NCBI RefSeq assembly: GCF_030463535.1
Contig: NC_132881.1
Coordinates: 44,922,771 to 44,986,770 of the forward strand
Source of the DNA: Salminus brasiliensis
Taxonomy: Eukaryota > Chordata > Actinopteri > Characiformes > Bryconidae
Direction of reading: 5' to 3'
DNA length: 64,000 nt
Numbering within the stretch: the first letter of the stretch is position 1; every line of letters starts with the position of its first letter. The translations under genes were made by a program, and so were the position numbers. A model generated the notes under the pieces. That model was not told the DNA's origin. It made no database searches and worked only from the letters and a program-made list of their open reading frames with translations. Of this stretch, positions 39,731 to 52,198 are shown piece by piece.

Positions 39731-40807
39731 AGATATCTAGCTCCAGTCTGGAGTGCTGAAGTACCCTTTCCCTCTGATTTCATTGATCTAATGAGATAAT
39801 TCAGCTGCTCCTTGCTCTCCTCTATAAGACATGACCTTTGCTGAGACAGTAGACGACTAACGTGCCTCTCTTGTTGCCTCCCACTGCAAGCCAATCTTTA
39901 AATAAATAAATAAATAAATAAATAAAGGACAGACAACAATGATGCTTATCAAGATAGCCGAAATATTATTTTTCATATTTCCTGATTCATATCCTGGATT
40001 CGTCCTAAAATGACATGCATTGTGAGACTGACAATCGCCTTGTGTCTTCAGACCAGCAACTTTACAGGACCAGGAAGAAGCCGCCTTAGCTTTCAGTGGA
40101 TTATCATTTGGACATTTGGACTCGATGTCGGTGACATGTGGGAGCTCACTGTTTGGGGAAGCCAAAGGTGGGGTGCCTGAGACCACTGTAGCTGTGAATG
40201 TAGAGACATGCTAAGCTCAAGTAAGCGAGAAAGCAAGCAAACCTGGATGAGCCAGTCTGCTAAATATAGCCTGAAAACAGTGGAAACACTGACCAAAGAC
40301 CATTCACTCGACTCTGTGCTTCTCAGATATGAGGCTTTATCCTCTAAACGGGTGTGAGGTGTGATCCCAGCCTCCGTTAGCTGGTTCTTGGCTACACATC
40401 GCTATCCATGGGCCGTTGGTTCTTTGGTAATGTGGACGGTTCGCCGTCGAGTCCAGCTGCCTTTAACCTGAGCGGATAATCACAGGTTTCGTTCCACAGG
40501 ATGCTTTACCGCTCAGGCCGACTGAAGGGGGGAGTGTTCCAGCGGGAACGTGGCGTCGATGCAAACCCTCTAACCCTCTGGTTTTTGTGACATCACAAAA
40601 TTAGTGAATTTACCATTTTTATCGTTTCTTTTAAAGCTGCATTTCCATATTTGGACTGTGTGGTATTCACATGCTCCATTGAGCATGCTTCGTTACCGTC
40701 CCTTTAAGACTGATATTTGTAAATCACTTGGCTTTGCTGTATTGCGCCTCGTCCCGACAGCAGTCAGGGCTGATATACGCCCCCTGTCACTCTATATGGA
40801 GTGTAGT

Positions 40808-41104
40808 TAGAGCTGGGCAATGTGATGATCTTTTATCGTATCGTATCGTGATAAATTCGGTTATTGTGATAACAATCGAGGATATTGTTAGTGCTTAATA
40901 AACACTGATAAACTGCAGGTTTCGTTACAGTGTAATTAGTCTGGTTTAATTGGATGACGTGCAGTAGAGTATCTGAATAGTAGTGTTTTAGAAAATGATC
41001 ATACTGATGTATTTAGTCTGCGATTACAGGTATTGTGATAAATATCGTGAAAAGTCTTTAAATATCGTGATCTAGTGTTTTCACCATATCACCTAGCCCT
41101 AGGT
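40808..41104. mobile_element. hAT-like MITE, gagctgggcaatatga family, copy 2
   Basis: It begins agagctgggcaatgtgatga and ends atatcacctagcccta. Internal attcggttattgtgata and gtgcttaataaacactgata are shared with the copy at 52366-52666. Confidence 0.7.
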
Positions 41105-42365
41105 GTAGCATAACTGTGTTTACCTACATGCTACACCAAACGTCATTGTCTCAGGCTGCACCTCATCCCAAGAGCAGGCAAGGCTGATACACTCTGTGTC
41201 ACTTCAACGATATTATAAATGGGTGGGGCTAACCTCGTATTGACCGAATAAACAGAAATGTACGCAGCGAATTCATTATAAGCCCTTTATGAGGCCTAAT
41301 TTCGATATGCAGATTACGTCTAGTGTTGTTCTGGCGGTGTTTACCCGCTGCACCAAACTCCTTTGAATGTATTGCGAGTGACCCTTGTACTCACTGGCTC
41401 TGCAGTGTTGGCCCTTATCCTGCAGCAGTCAAGCCTGATACACTAAGTGGGGTTAGCCCCTTGTAGCAGAATAAGCAGATATGTTGATTGGCCCATTTGA
41501 TTGCCTTCATGTCTCTATGAGGGTTTATGTAGATTGTAGTTTTAACAGTGGATGGGTGGGGGTAGCTTTTGCTGTGTTACCTCAGATGGGAGTGTATAAA
41601 TTAATTCATTGATTTAATCTAATTAATAATAAACGAATAAACTGTAGAACACTACTGCTTCTGTGGATGGACGGTGCGGCACTCTGGGTTGGTCAGGCTT
41701 TCCCTACTTTCTGAGTAGGAAATCACATTGGTGGGATGTTCCAGTTAAAGATTTCCTGCTGGGAACTTGGGAAATCTGACATCCCATTTTAATCTAGAAC
41801 ACAGCATTGCTATTTTATTCCAAGGAGCATTTCTATTGGTCCATTCATCATAAAATAATTAATGGAAAATAAAATTTGGACGCAATGTAAAGTACAGCTG
41901 TCAGATTTATCTATGTCAAAAAGTTAAAAGTAGCAAAAATGGAGATACAAGGTTTTTTTTTTGCAGGTCATGCAGTTTTCTTCTCTTCCATTTCTTTACC
42001 CGAAGGTCCACATTGTTGGCTTTACGCACCAAAACCAGTGGTGGTTCATTTTTACGGGGTCTTTTCCCACCCTCTATTTGTCTCCCATAACTGAACCCAC
42101 CCTGTTACTGTCCCTTTAAGACTGATTTATGTAAATGACCTCTCTTCTTACTGGTTTGGGTATGCACGTGACGCCATAGTTGGTGGGAGTCACTGCGGCC
42201 ACGCCCACATCCAATGGCAAAAAGGCAGATTCTGTGGCGGCATTAGCGTTGAGCTATGGACGCAGCATTACTATAGGCAGGATAAGCGATATGTATGTGT
42301 GTTTGGGTGGGGTGTGTGTGTATGTGTGTTTGGGTGGGGTGTGTGTGGGGGGCGGGGGGGACATC

Positions 42366-42535
42366 CCAAATCTAATCTTGTCGCTGTCAGACAAACATTT
42401 CTGCCGCCTTTCACTTTTTGACATAACTGATTAAAAAATAATAATTATTATTAATAATAATTAATAATATTAATTGTTATATTATTATATTATAGGTTTT
42501 TTGTCTGACATCGACAAGATTATAAACAAACTGCC
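42366..42535. mobile_element. Foldback element, copy 1
   Basis: The arm tctaatcttgtcgctgtcag is followed by an AT-rich loop and a partial complementary arm (ttttgtctgacatcgacaag). The second copy at 44105-44330 retains longer arms. Confidence 0.65.
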
Positions 42536-44104
42536 GAGAATATAAATGATATAAATTATAATTACGATGATTGATCCCTGACCCCCAGTTCATTTGATCA
42601 GCCAAGACATGCTTAATGTATCTGCTAACAAACACTAGACCTAGACCTAGACCTAGACCAATCTCATCTAAAAAAACAAACAAACAAAAACATTTTTTAT
42701 TTTAAAGTGTGTAAATGTAACAAAACATTTCACAAAAACAGTGAATTCATAATGAGCCCCTTCTGAAGCCTAATTTTCGTACGTTGCTCATATGAACTGT
42801 AGTTTTAGCAGTGTTTACATATTACAGCAAAGTCTATATTACAAAAAAACAAGCCATGAGGGCCCATAAATTAATTTAAGTCGTTTTTTGATGCCCCTTA
42901 AGTTTGTGTTTCTGAATCTATTCAAATTATTATAAAATATTAATCCATAAATTAAAAATAATTAATTTAATTAAACAAATAATTGTAAAAAAGAATGAAA
43001 TCATGAGTTACAAGGCTTTGATATGAATCTGATGAATCATGATGGTGACTTGTGTGTTTTGTAGTCTGAGTAAATATGTGCTAAAAATAGATTACCCAGA
43101 AATCCTTAGACCGATTTGGAGTCTGCCTATCCCAGGTGACCTAGTTGACTGCTGTAAATACTGAATTGCTCATAAATATATATATATAATTTTATAATTT
43201 ATTTATTTTTTGATGATGTCAGCATGTTTTCCCAGTTCTGCTCATATCGGCCCCCTATTTGTGTAAAGCTGAGCTGTGGATCTCCAGGATATCAGGAGCA
43301 CCCGTGCTACTGTGTGCCGGCTGAAGACTCTGTGTTTTCTCCGCTGTGATCTGTCGGCCTCTCTGACACGTCTGGATTTGCTGTGTTTAAAGTTGGCTGT
43401 GATGTAGTCAACACTGCCATGACACGAGGTTAAACAAGCGCTTGGTCGCCAAGTGGGCAGCGTTTTCCCCCTGTGTGATCCCTAATACACGCTCACTGAG
43501 GGTAGTGTGGGTTAACTGGTAGAGTTTGGTGAGGTGGCGAGTTAATTATGGTGGGTATTGGCAGAACTTGGAAGACCAGCTGCAGGTTTTGTTACGTTGA
43601 TTAAGAAAGCACAAATAGTCCTGTTTCCTTACGTTTATTTCTGGGCTTTATTCAGTATTAATTACAGAAGTGTTGTACCTTTTATAGGATTTTTAGAAGA
43701 TTTATTTTCCATCAGTTATTGACTAAATATAATGTAAAAAAATATATAAGTACTTTTAGAGCATTTTTATTGGTCCGTTCATCATCAAATTACAATGTAA
43801 ATAACAACAGATGCCAGATTCGAAGTGTAAAAAGTGAAAAATAAATAAACAAATAAATATATATATATATATTATATGTATAGTTTTATTTGTTTATTTA
43901 TTTTTCACTTTTTGATGTCTGATGGGTTTTTAAATAAGAAGGCTTTCTTTCTGCTTAGTACACAGATTCAGTTATGTCAAAAGTGAATGGAAGAATTTCA
44001 CTAAAAAAGTAAAAAAATGGAAGAATTGAAGGAAAGAAAAAATATATATCCATTTGTTTTCACTTTTTTATTCTTTTGTTTTTGACATGAAAGTTTATTT
44101 ATAT

Positions 44105-44330
44105 ATAATCTAATCTTGTCGCTGTCAGACAAACATTTCTGCCGCCTTTCACTTTTTGACATAACTGATTAAAAAATAATAATGTTTAATTTTTATCTTA
44201 TTGAAACTTGAAACTTTAAGATATATATTTATATATATATTTATATATTAGTAGTAATGTCAAACATTGAAAGGCGGCAGAAATGCAGATGTAAGGTTTT
44301 TGTCTGACAGCTACAAGATTATAAATAAAC
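44105..44330. mobile_element. Foldback element, copy 2
   Basis: The left arm (gtcgctgtcagacaaaca with tttctgccgcctttcac) pairs with the right arm at 44258-44325 (gaaaggcggcagaaatg and tttgtctgacagctacaag). Sequence downstream (44340-44520) also matches 42540-42660, so a larger unit was duplicated. Confidence 0.7.
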
Positions 44331-44594
44331 TGCAGAGAATATAAATGATTTAAATTATAATTATATCATCAGTGATCAATTAGATAATTGATCACTGACC
44401 CCTAATTCATTTGATAAGCCAAGACATGCTTAATATCTGTCATGTGCTTCTTTAGTTTACAACAGCAGATGCTAAGCTAGCACTGCTAACAAACACTAAA
44501 CTCAGATTGCCACCAATCTCATCTCTTTTTGGTACTTTTTTAATTTTTTAAAGTGTGTTTAAATGTTTTAATGTGCTTTTAAACCCTCATATGG

Positions 44595-44824
44595 TTGGTG
44601 TGGCGCAACAGATAACACCACCACCTACCATTGCGTTACAACAACACCATGTGGGAGACTGGGGTTCGATTCCCAGTCTGGGTGACTATGCTGCGCTACA
44701 CCAATAAGAGTCCTTGGGCAAGACTCCTAACACTACATTGGCCCTCCTCTGTAATACGAGTGACCTTGTAAGTCGCTCTGGATAAGAGCGTCTGCTAAAT
44801 GCCGTAAATGTAAATGTAAATGTA
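44595..44824 (+). mobile_element. tRNA-derived SINE with L2-like tail
   Basis: A tRNA-like head has an A-box-like stretch near 44600 and a clear B-box ggttcgattcc at 44663-44673. It continues into the tail gtaagtcgctctggataaga and a (TAAATG)n end. The tail is nearly the same as the 3' end of the L2-type fragments at 25440-25915 and 50870-51385, as expected of a SINE mobilised by that LINE. Confidence 0.8.
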
Positions 44825-45269
44825 GATAATCAGTTTCCACTATTCCACCTCTGAGTGTTTGGAAGACGTATCTAAACATTAAACTGAATTTCAGCAGCAA
44901 TAAAACCTCTTATTTACAACAAAACAGAAACTTTACAACGCAACGTAACGTTTTTTTTTATCAACTAACGGGATTTATCACTTAATCCAGATGTAGTTGA
45001 TCAGCTGAGACACGTATGATATCTGAGGTTCTGCTTCTTTAGTTTAGAATGGGAGATGCTAGGCTAACATTGCTAACAAACACTGGACATAGACTGTCGC
45101 CGATCCCCTCTCTGTGAAGACCAGCCCAAGACAAATCAAAGTCCTTTTAGAAAAGTCTGTTTTCTTCAGCAGCCATAATTGCAACGCCACCGGGCAGTTA
45201 TTTTCAGGGGAAAGAGAAAGACCAAAAAACTCAAAACTGAAGCTTGATTTATTAATTCAGTTCAATTAT

Positions 45270-45860
45270 TAGTAGGAATGTACTGATCCGTTTTCTTCAG
45301 TTCTGATATGATACCGATACATAAACTTTGCATATCGGTCGATACCCGATACTGATCCCATACCATTGTTAAATTAATAAACCGTAAACCTCACCATGTG
45401 GGAGAGACTTAAGGCATCCGGATTGACTTAAATGCTACTTTACTAACTTTGTAACACTAAATATAACATTAACATTAGAAATAAGTGTACTAAGTTGCTA
45501 TTTATTTGACAGTAAAATCAACAATGGTGCAGGAGCATTCAAATTCAAAATAAAAAAGGAGTCAAACATTTTAAAATATGTTAAAATACATCAAATTTAT
45601 CAGCCAAAACTGAACTAAGTAGCTTCACTTTGTCAAACACACAAATAAATATTTATTTATAACCTGAGAATAAATCAGTAAGTTGGTCAAACATACAAGC
45701 AGCAATCAAAAATTGCAAACATCTAAACATATTTTGTGCAATTTCACTACAACCAAGTGAAAGGATCAGATCCATGGATTAGCCTAATTATCCAACCCAG
45801 CTTATTTTGTAAATATCGGGACTGATACCCGATTCTAAAATCGGATCGGTGCAGCTCTAA
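45270..45860. mobile_element. hAT-like non-autonomous element
   Basis: It begins aggaatgtactgatccg with gataccgatac motifs and ends atcggatcggtgcagctcta. The layout is like 23634-24350. There is no coding frame. Confidence 0.5.
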
Positions 45861-46549
45861 TTATTATTGAGGATTACAGAAACTCCACATTCATATTTCG
45901 ACCAGTGACTCCTCAGCCTCCTCGGGTCTGACGTCTCTGGACATTTCCAGATTTCCAGATGTTCGGTTCGGTTCGGTTTGGTTTAGAACATGGAGCTGAC
46001 TGGGCTTCCAGTTTCAGCCTAAATGTGATCCTAGTCTTCATCCCTGTAGTTGGTTTGCTCTGGTCCGAATCAGTTAACAGGTTTGTAAATGTGGAGGGTT
46101 TCCCCTTGGTTTGGTCCAGTTTGACTCTCTGCTCATTGGTCAGACCTGTCTGGGGTGGGAGTTCTGGACGAGTGCTGCAGATATCTGAGCAGTTTAGCAG
46201 GGAGCAGCGGCAGAGATGACCTCTGTTCACAGCTGTGGAAGTTAATTACCTGAGCAGTGTAGCAGGGTAACACCTGGCTCTGGGACTTGTGGAGTACTCT
46301 GAATAGCTGGGTTGGATCATGGTCAGATCACGTTCTCACCACAAACGAAACACACCAAAATTAGTTTGGCACTGAACCAAGACCACCTCTTCTGAAGGGT
46401 CTCGTTGTGGTTCTACCGGTGTTCACACCTGCCCTGACGAGTCGCACCAAGGCTGAAAGCGAACCAGAGTCCCATTTTACCAGACATAAAAGTGCAGGTG
46501 TGAAAACTCCCTTTTCATGTGGTTTTACAACGTTAAGTTTTTTTTATTA

Positions 46550-47060
46550 TTATTTTGACTTCCGAAGCAAAAATGAAGTTTATTAATAAATGAAGCATTA
46601 ATAAATTAGTGTTTTTTATTATTTTGACAGATTTCTGAAGCAATAATAAATTAAGTTTATTAATAAATAAATAAATAAATAACATTTTTAATTATTTTGT
46701 CAGATTTATGAAGCAATAATGAAGTTTATTAATAAATAAATAAGCATTTTTATTATTTTGACAGATATCTAAAGCAATAATAAATAAAGGTTATTAATAA
46801 ATAATGAATAAATAAATAAACATTTTTATTATTTTGACAGATTTCCAAAGCAATAATAAATTTATCAATAAATGAATAAATAATAAATGAATACGCTTTT
46901 TTAATAATTTTGACAGATTTCTAAAGCAGTAATAAATCGGGTTTATTATTAAATAAGTAATTAATACATGAATATGCTTTTTATTATCTTGACAGATTTC
47001 TGAAGCAATAATACATTCAATTTATTGATAAATAAATAAATAATATAACAAAAATAACTA
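46550..47060. repeat. AT-rich tandem repeat, about 75-bp unit, 7 copies
   Basis: The motif tttgacagatttctgaagca recurs with changes at about 46554, 46624, 46697, 46757, 46835, 46909 and 46989, each followed by aataataaat and a ttaataaataaa run. Confidence 0.85.
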
Positions 47061-47145
47061 GTTATTTTGGCTCAAGCAATAACGCATGTAATTAAACACG
47101 TATTAATAAATAAATGAATATTTTAATGATTTTTAAAAGAAAAAG

Positions 47146-47158
<13 letters not shown>

Positions 47159-47227
<69 letters not shown>
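47159..47227. repeat. (AT)n microsatellite after an A-run
   Basis: About 34 uninterrupted AT units. Confidence 0.95.
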
Positions 47228-47230
<3 letters not shown>

Positions 47231-47704
47231 GAGGGTTCCCCTTGTGGAGGGTTTCCCCTCGCAACACACATCCGATATCGAGTGTATCTCGACAGTACCT
47301 CCAGACTGTGCAGCCCTGTAGCGATAAAGCTGGTTTGAGTAGTCCAGTGTCTCGCGCCCCTGCTTTTGCGCTGACTGTGTGCTTTTGGTCAGTCTACAGT
47401 CAGTAATTAGGTTGGAGCTGCAGAACCTGCTCCGCTGCAGACTGTGATCCCGACCTTCTTTTACGGTTTGCGGTGGCACCCACCTATCCCACATTCCCCA
47501 CTGTTTAAACATTCCTGCTGAACTCCGCTGAGGTCTGATAAAGACGAGAGAGTGGTGGCTGAGCTCCGTATCTCCCAGTGCTGTGCTTCTGGACCTGACT
47601 GACACTTGTTCAGCTGAAGATTATCTGAGGCCGAGCTTATGTTCTCATCCTGGTATCTGAGCTGAGCTGTGTTAAAATAAATAAATAAATACATACATAC
47701 ACTA

Positions 47705-47930
47705 AATATACACCAATTGCTGACATATGTGTGCCAGGCGTGGGCTAGAGGGGTATAAAGCCCCCTAAAAGCCCTCCTCCAAAATCTAGTAGAAAGCCTT
47801 CTTCCCTGGACAGTAGAGACAGATACTCCAACAGGAAGCAGGATAAGCTATTTTTTTTTTATAGCCTTGATTTTGAAAGAAACAATGACTGAGGAGGCGT
47901 CCCAATACTTTTGTCTGTATGAAGTGTATA
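47705..47930 (-). mobile_element. Inverted copy of the aagtattgggacac MITE family
   Basis: It contains ccaggcgtgggctagagggg, tagtagaaagccttcttccc and the terminal cccaatacttttgtctgtat. Confidence 0.7.
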
Positions 47931-47945
47931 GGGGTGTAAATGTCT

Positions 47946-48240
47946 GATTGATTGTTATGTAAGTTACAGTTACAGACAAGCACAATCTGATTAAATTGAT
48001 CTGCTAAACAAACCGTGTCTAATTGTAAATGAGCACATTGAGTAAACATCCACAGTGCAGGCTAGAAAAAGTAAGTGGACCTTTGGAAATGAAAGAAAAT
48101 GTGGTCTGATTGTTGTCTAAGTTACAGTTACAGACAAACACAGTCTGACTACATTAATAACACAAACAGTCGTCCCGCCGAGGTTTTGTCGAGCACATTG
48201 AGTAAACATCCACAGTGCAGGCTAGAAAAAGTAAGTGATC
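47946..48240. repeat. Two-unit local duplication
   Basis: agcacattgagtaaacatcc and acagtgcaggctagaaaaag occur at about 48031 and 48192, each preceded by taagttacagttacagacaa, giving a unit of about 160 bases. Confidence 0.8.
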
Positions 48241-48924
48241 CCTTCTGTACTGATTACTAATGTGGTCCTGATGGCTTTTTCTGTAACTGTAACTTAGTGT
48301 TTGTCTAAAATTGTCACTTGAGTAACAGTCAGACCAAATTTAATGAATAGTTCTGGTACTTCCAAAGAGTTCACTGTACTTACATTAAAATTGGGAAAGT
48401 GTGTGTGTGTGTGTGTGGGGGGGGGGGGGTTAGTGTCTTTCAGTGCTGTTTGGGTTAGTCAGTGTCTGAGGTTTGAACAGTAGCCAATGTGAAAAGCTAC
48501 CACTCCGCTTTTCCTGCGTATGGGGATCAGAGCGGATGTGTCGGGCCACCAGTCCTTGTTTCAGAAGGAAACGGGACGGCCAGGGTGACCTGCACGAGTG
48601 GAACGTACACAAACACACGAGCGCCCCCCCCAGCGGACCAGGAGGGCACAGAGGATGCGCTCGGGTTACTTTCCGTTTCCTCCTCTGTGTAGTGCACAGT
48701 CCTTGTCACACAACCTTTGGTCCGCTGGCATATCCTGCCCTTTCTCTCTCAGAGGGTCGTGAACCTCAGTCTTGTCCATCACTCTTTAAAGGAAGCAGAT
48801 AGCTTGTACATGTTTTTTTTCTGAGGGATCTTGTGGAAGTCCTTGTGATGATAATGCTAATAATGAGTATTAATAATATCAGTAAATCACTGATATTAGA
48901 ATAAACACTAATAATAACACTCCT

Positions 48925-49260
48925 ACAGAAAGTGGTGGAGGTTCTCCATCACTGTGTTCATCATTAGAACATCTCCAAAGTTCTCCTCTCTTATGGAGTC
49001 TAGTATTATTTAGAGTTCTCCTCAGATCAACACCTGGTTTGATGGTAAATCAGGGCTTAATGATGGTAAACCAGGTGAGCTGCTGCTGCTGCTGATGGAG
49101 TTAAACACATCCTCCACGCTGTGCCGGCTGGACTGGGGGGCGTCCAGGAGAAACCTGGAGGAACCGAGCTCTGTTCTTCAGACTAGCTCACCGACAAGAT
49201 CTCACTACTTTCTTTCCTCAGAATGAGAAGCTCTTGTTTCTCCTTTTTACTGGATTTTTA
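48925..49260. repeat. Dispersed repeat family A, copy 3
   Basis: It shares its whole length with 484-835, including the CTG run and gactggggggcgtccaggag. Confidence 0.85.
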
Positions 49261-50869
49261 TTTCAATATAACATTTTTGAGTTAGTTTGATTTAATTAAT
49301 TAGCATAATGACCTTCTAATGACCTTGATTTTTAGAAAGATGGTGAATGTGGATAGGTTGTATTTCACGAGTGCACGATCCTCTATTGGTGAAGTTGGTG
49401 GACCTCGTTTCTTCCAAAATAAACATTGTGAGGATCTCATGGCATTGGTCAGGCATGGGAGCATTATTAAGGTGAGGTACTGATGTTGGTTGAGAAGTTC
49501 CAGATCATTAATGCTGCTCCAGCCCATCCCAGAAGTGTTGGATGGAGCTCCACCAGTGCTTTGGGGGGCTTCATACCCCTTTTAGCTAATGCTTGCCATA
49601 GTGTCCTTGAGCTCTGTGCAGTTCTAATGAGTGCAACAAGGACACAAGCTAGGCATATGTCATCGTCAGCGTCATTGTTGTTGTTGTTGGTGGTGGTGGT
49701 GGTGGTGGTGGTGTTCAAGGTCGCCATCGCGTTCACATCATATTATAGCCAGAGCTCTGCATGGACAGCTCCCTTGCCTGTTGTCTTGAGACTAGTCAGC
49801 CGACCCAGGATGGTTTACAACTGCAAATGCATGTTTATTCCTCCGCCGTGGCCGTGTCAGTCTCAGCCTAGCATTAACATAATGTGGACCTGCGAGATGT
49901 TCCTGCTCTGCACTGCTCTGCACTGCTCTGCTCTGCTCTTTGTGCCTGGGAAGTTCTCCATGATTGGGTCTGGCAAAGAGCACCCTGTAATCACATTACT
50001 GGGTCTGCCAGCAGACATCAGAATCTTTCATTAGAATCGCATTAAGGCCACAATGAGCTCATGCGAGAGGAAGGTTTGCTTTTTTAGGAGAAGAAATGCG
50101 AGCTGATAATGGACCGAGTGAAACTCGCTGCTGTCTTTGTGCATTTTTAGAAGAGATTTAGGACTTTGGGGATGAGAGCTCAGATGGGCCTTTTACAGTT
50201 CTTCCACAGTTTCAGAGTAAATGATGGTTTGTTATTCTCAGAACTCCATTACTGCCATAATTGCCATCAGTTTCGTAGGCCCCAAAATAGAACCCTGTGG
50301 GACTCCACTAGAAATGCTAAGCCAGGCGCATGGGGATGCGTGGGGATTAATAACTGGATGATAAAGCTAGGGTCAATGGGTTAACAGCAGTCTACTGCAA
50401 CCAAGACTGGAGTGTTTATTTAATTAATTAATTAATTAACATATATAAAACAAGAAAGTTTGCTGCTGCAGATTCACACTCGAGTGCATTTGCTTTGCCT
50501 TGCCTTTCTTCTTACTGCTACACTCAGACTCATCCTTTGCCATGTAAATGTAGGAGTTTGAATACTTGCAATTGCCAGAACTTCTTTATTTGAATAGAGA
50601 TGCATTGCTCCGTTTCAATAATTTGAATGTTTGATATAACCGTGTGAAATTTAAATGTCTCTGGGTTCATGCTTCAGCAATATGTGCTGCTCATTATGCA
50701 TACTGTCCAGTAATTTTAGGACGTGTGCTGACATCTCAGTGTAGGAGCCCTTAACTTTACTGTTGGACTTTATCATTTATATGGAACTAACTAAATCCAT
50801 GTAACACCATTAGCCACCAACGCCTCTAAGTTCAGCCATGTTCAGATCCTCCTCTGCTGCCTTCTCTCT

Positions 50870-51385
50870 TCACTGTAGCTTCCTGTAGCAGCTGCCCAGG
50901 TCATCAGATTCAAACCCCTGACTCTGGCCTACAAAGCCAAGACTGGACCAGCCAGCCCCTCCGTACTTGATGGCGAAGGTCAAAAGCTGATCTGCTCCAA
51001 GAGCCCTTCCAGCTTCAAGTGCGGCTCGGCTCGACCCGCCATCCTTTAAGATCCACGGAAGACGAGCGTCCAGACTTTTTACTGTCCTGCACCGAAGTGG
51101 TGGAGCGAACTTCTCCTGGGTGTCCGAACAGCAGAGTCCAACGCTCGCTGTCCTCAAACCCAGACTGAAGACCCTCCTCTTCTGAGAGTACTTGGGCGAA
51201 GTGTTGTGTATATTAGGGTCTCTATAGTGGCTTCTGTATTTAGTCGTTTCTAAGCTTATTGGGATCTTTTGGATCCTAGCCAATACAAACTAGCTGAGGG
51301 TATTTTCTAAGTAAACAGTGAAGCACTTTTGTAAGTCACTCTGGAGAAGAGCGTCCGCTAAAGGCCTTGTGTAAATGTAGTGTGT
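50870..51385 (+). mobile_element. L2-type LINE 3' end
   Basis: It carries the same segment as 25440-25915, slightly longer. The decayed frame includes [24 protein letters not shown] and PPLLRVLG-like pieces, and it ends with gtaagtcactctggagaaga. Confidence 0.75.
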
Positions 51386-52127
51386 GGTTTGGGACACAGC
51401 CCCGCTAAACTAAAGCGTCAGACAGAAGTTGTTCAAGCACAGGAACGTGGGCAGGTCTGCACGGGGCGTTGGGGTTGGTACTAGATTTTGAGGACAGGAG
51501 TGACCCCATGACCCCCTACTCCCAGGCCCGCTTGTTTGGTGCACACCAGAGTAGAAAAGGCAGCGATCATACTCACTCAACCGACCTCACTACAGAGCCT
51601 TCACACCAGGGTTCCTTTTCATCCAACCAAAGCTGAGAAGTAGAAACACGCCCTAAAAGACTACAGTCTAAACCGAAAAGGCTTTTATCTAGTACTGAAA
51701 AAGGGTTCTTCTGTATGGTACCCTCTTTGGTTCTACACAGGGCCGTCCACTAAAGGTTTTCTGCTAATGCAAATACACTGTTTAACCAGGCCGAGACTTG
51801 TTTAAACAACCAGGTGGATCTTTTGAGTTCTGCAGTAGTGTGTTCTACGTCCCCTGTTTCAGCAAAACTGCAGATATTCAGGATAACCGGATTATTAAAT
51901 ATTAAAGATATAAGCAGCTGCCAGTCAGTGACAAAGAAACAGCATGCCGAAACATAGCTGATGAACTTTGATCTGCACACACTGTGATCTAATGGGCGGG
52001 TGGGGAGGACTCGGCCAGGGCAGTGTTATCTGAGTGAATCCTGGGAATTCAAAAGGAAATACGACACACAGTACAGTTCTAGCATGTTGTTGGACAGCTA
52101 CACTACTCTCTCTCTCTCATATTACAT

Positions 52128-52128
<1 letters not shown>

Positions 52129-52195
<67 letters not shown>
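52129..52195. repeat. (AT)n microsatellite
   Basis: About 33 AT units directly adjoining the Tc1-like fragment that starts at 52196. Confidence 0.95.

Positions 52196-52198
<3 letters not shown>

Noticed and set aside
47123..47605. 160-codon frame ending in Ile-Tyr repeats
   Set aside because: It is generated partly by the (AT)n microsatellite.
49483..50034. 183-codon frame
   Set aside because: It overlaps a repeat fragment (49490-49600) and a GTG/TTG triplet run; no recognisable domain.
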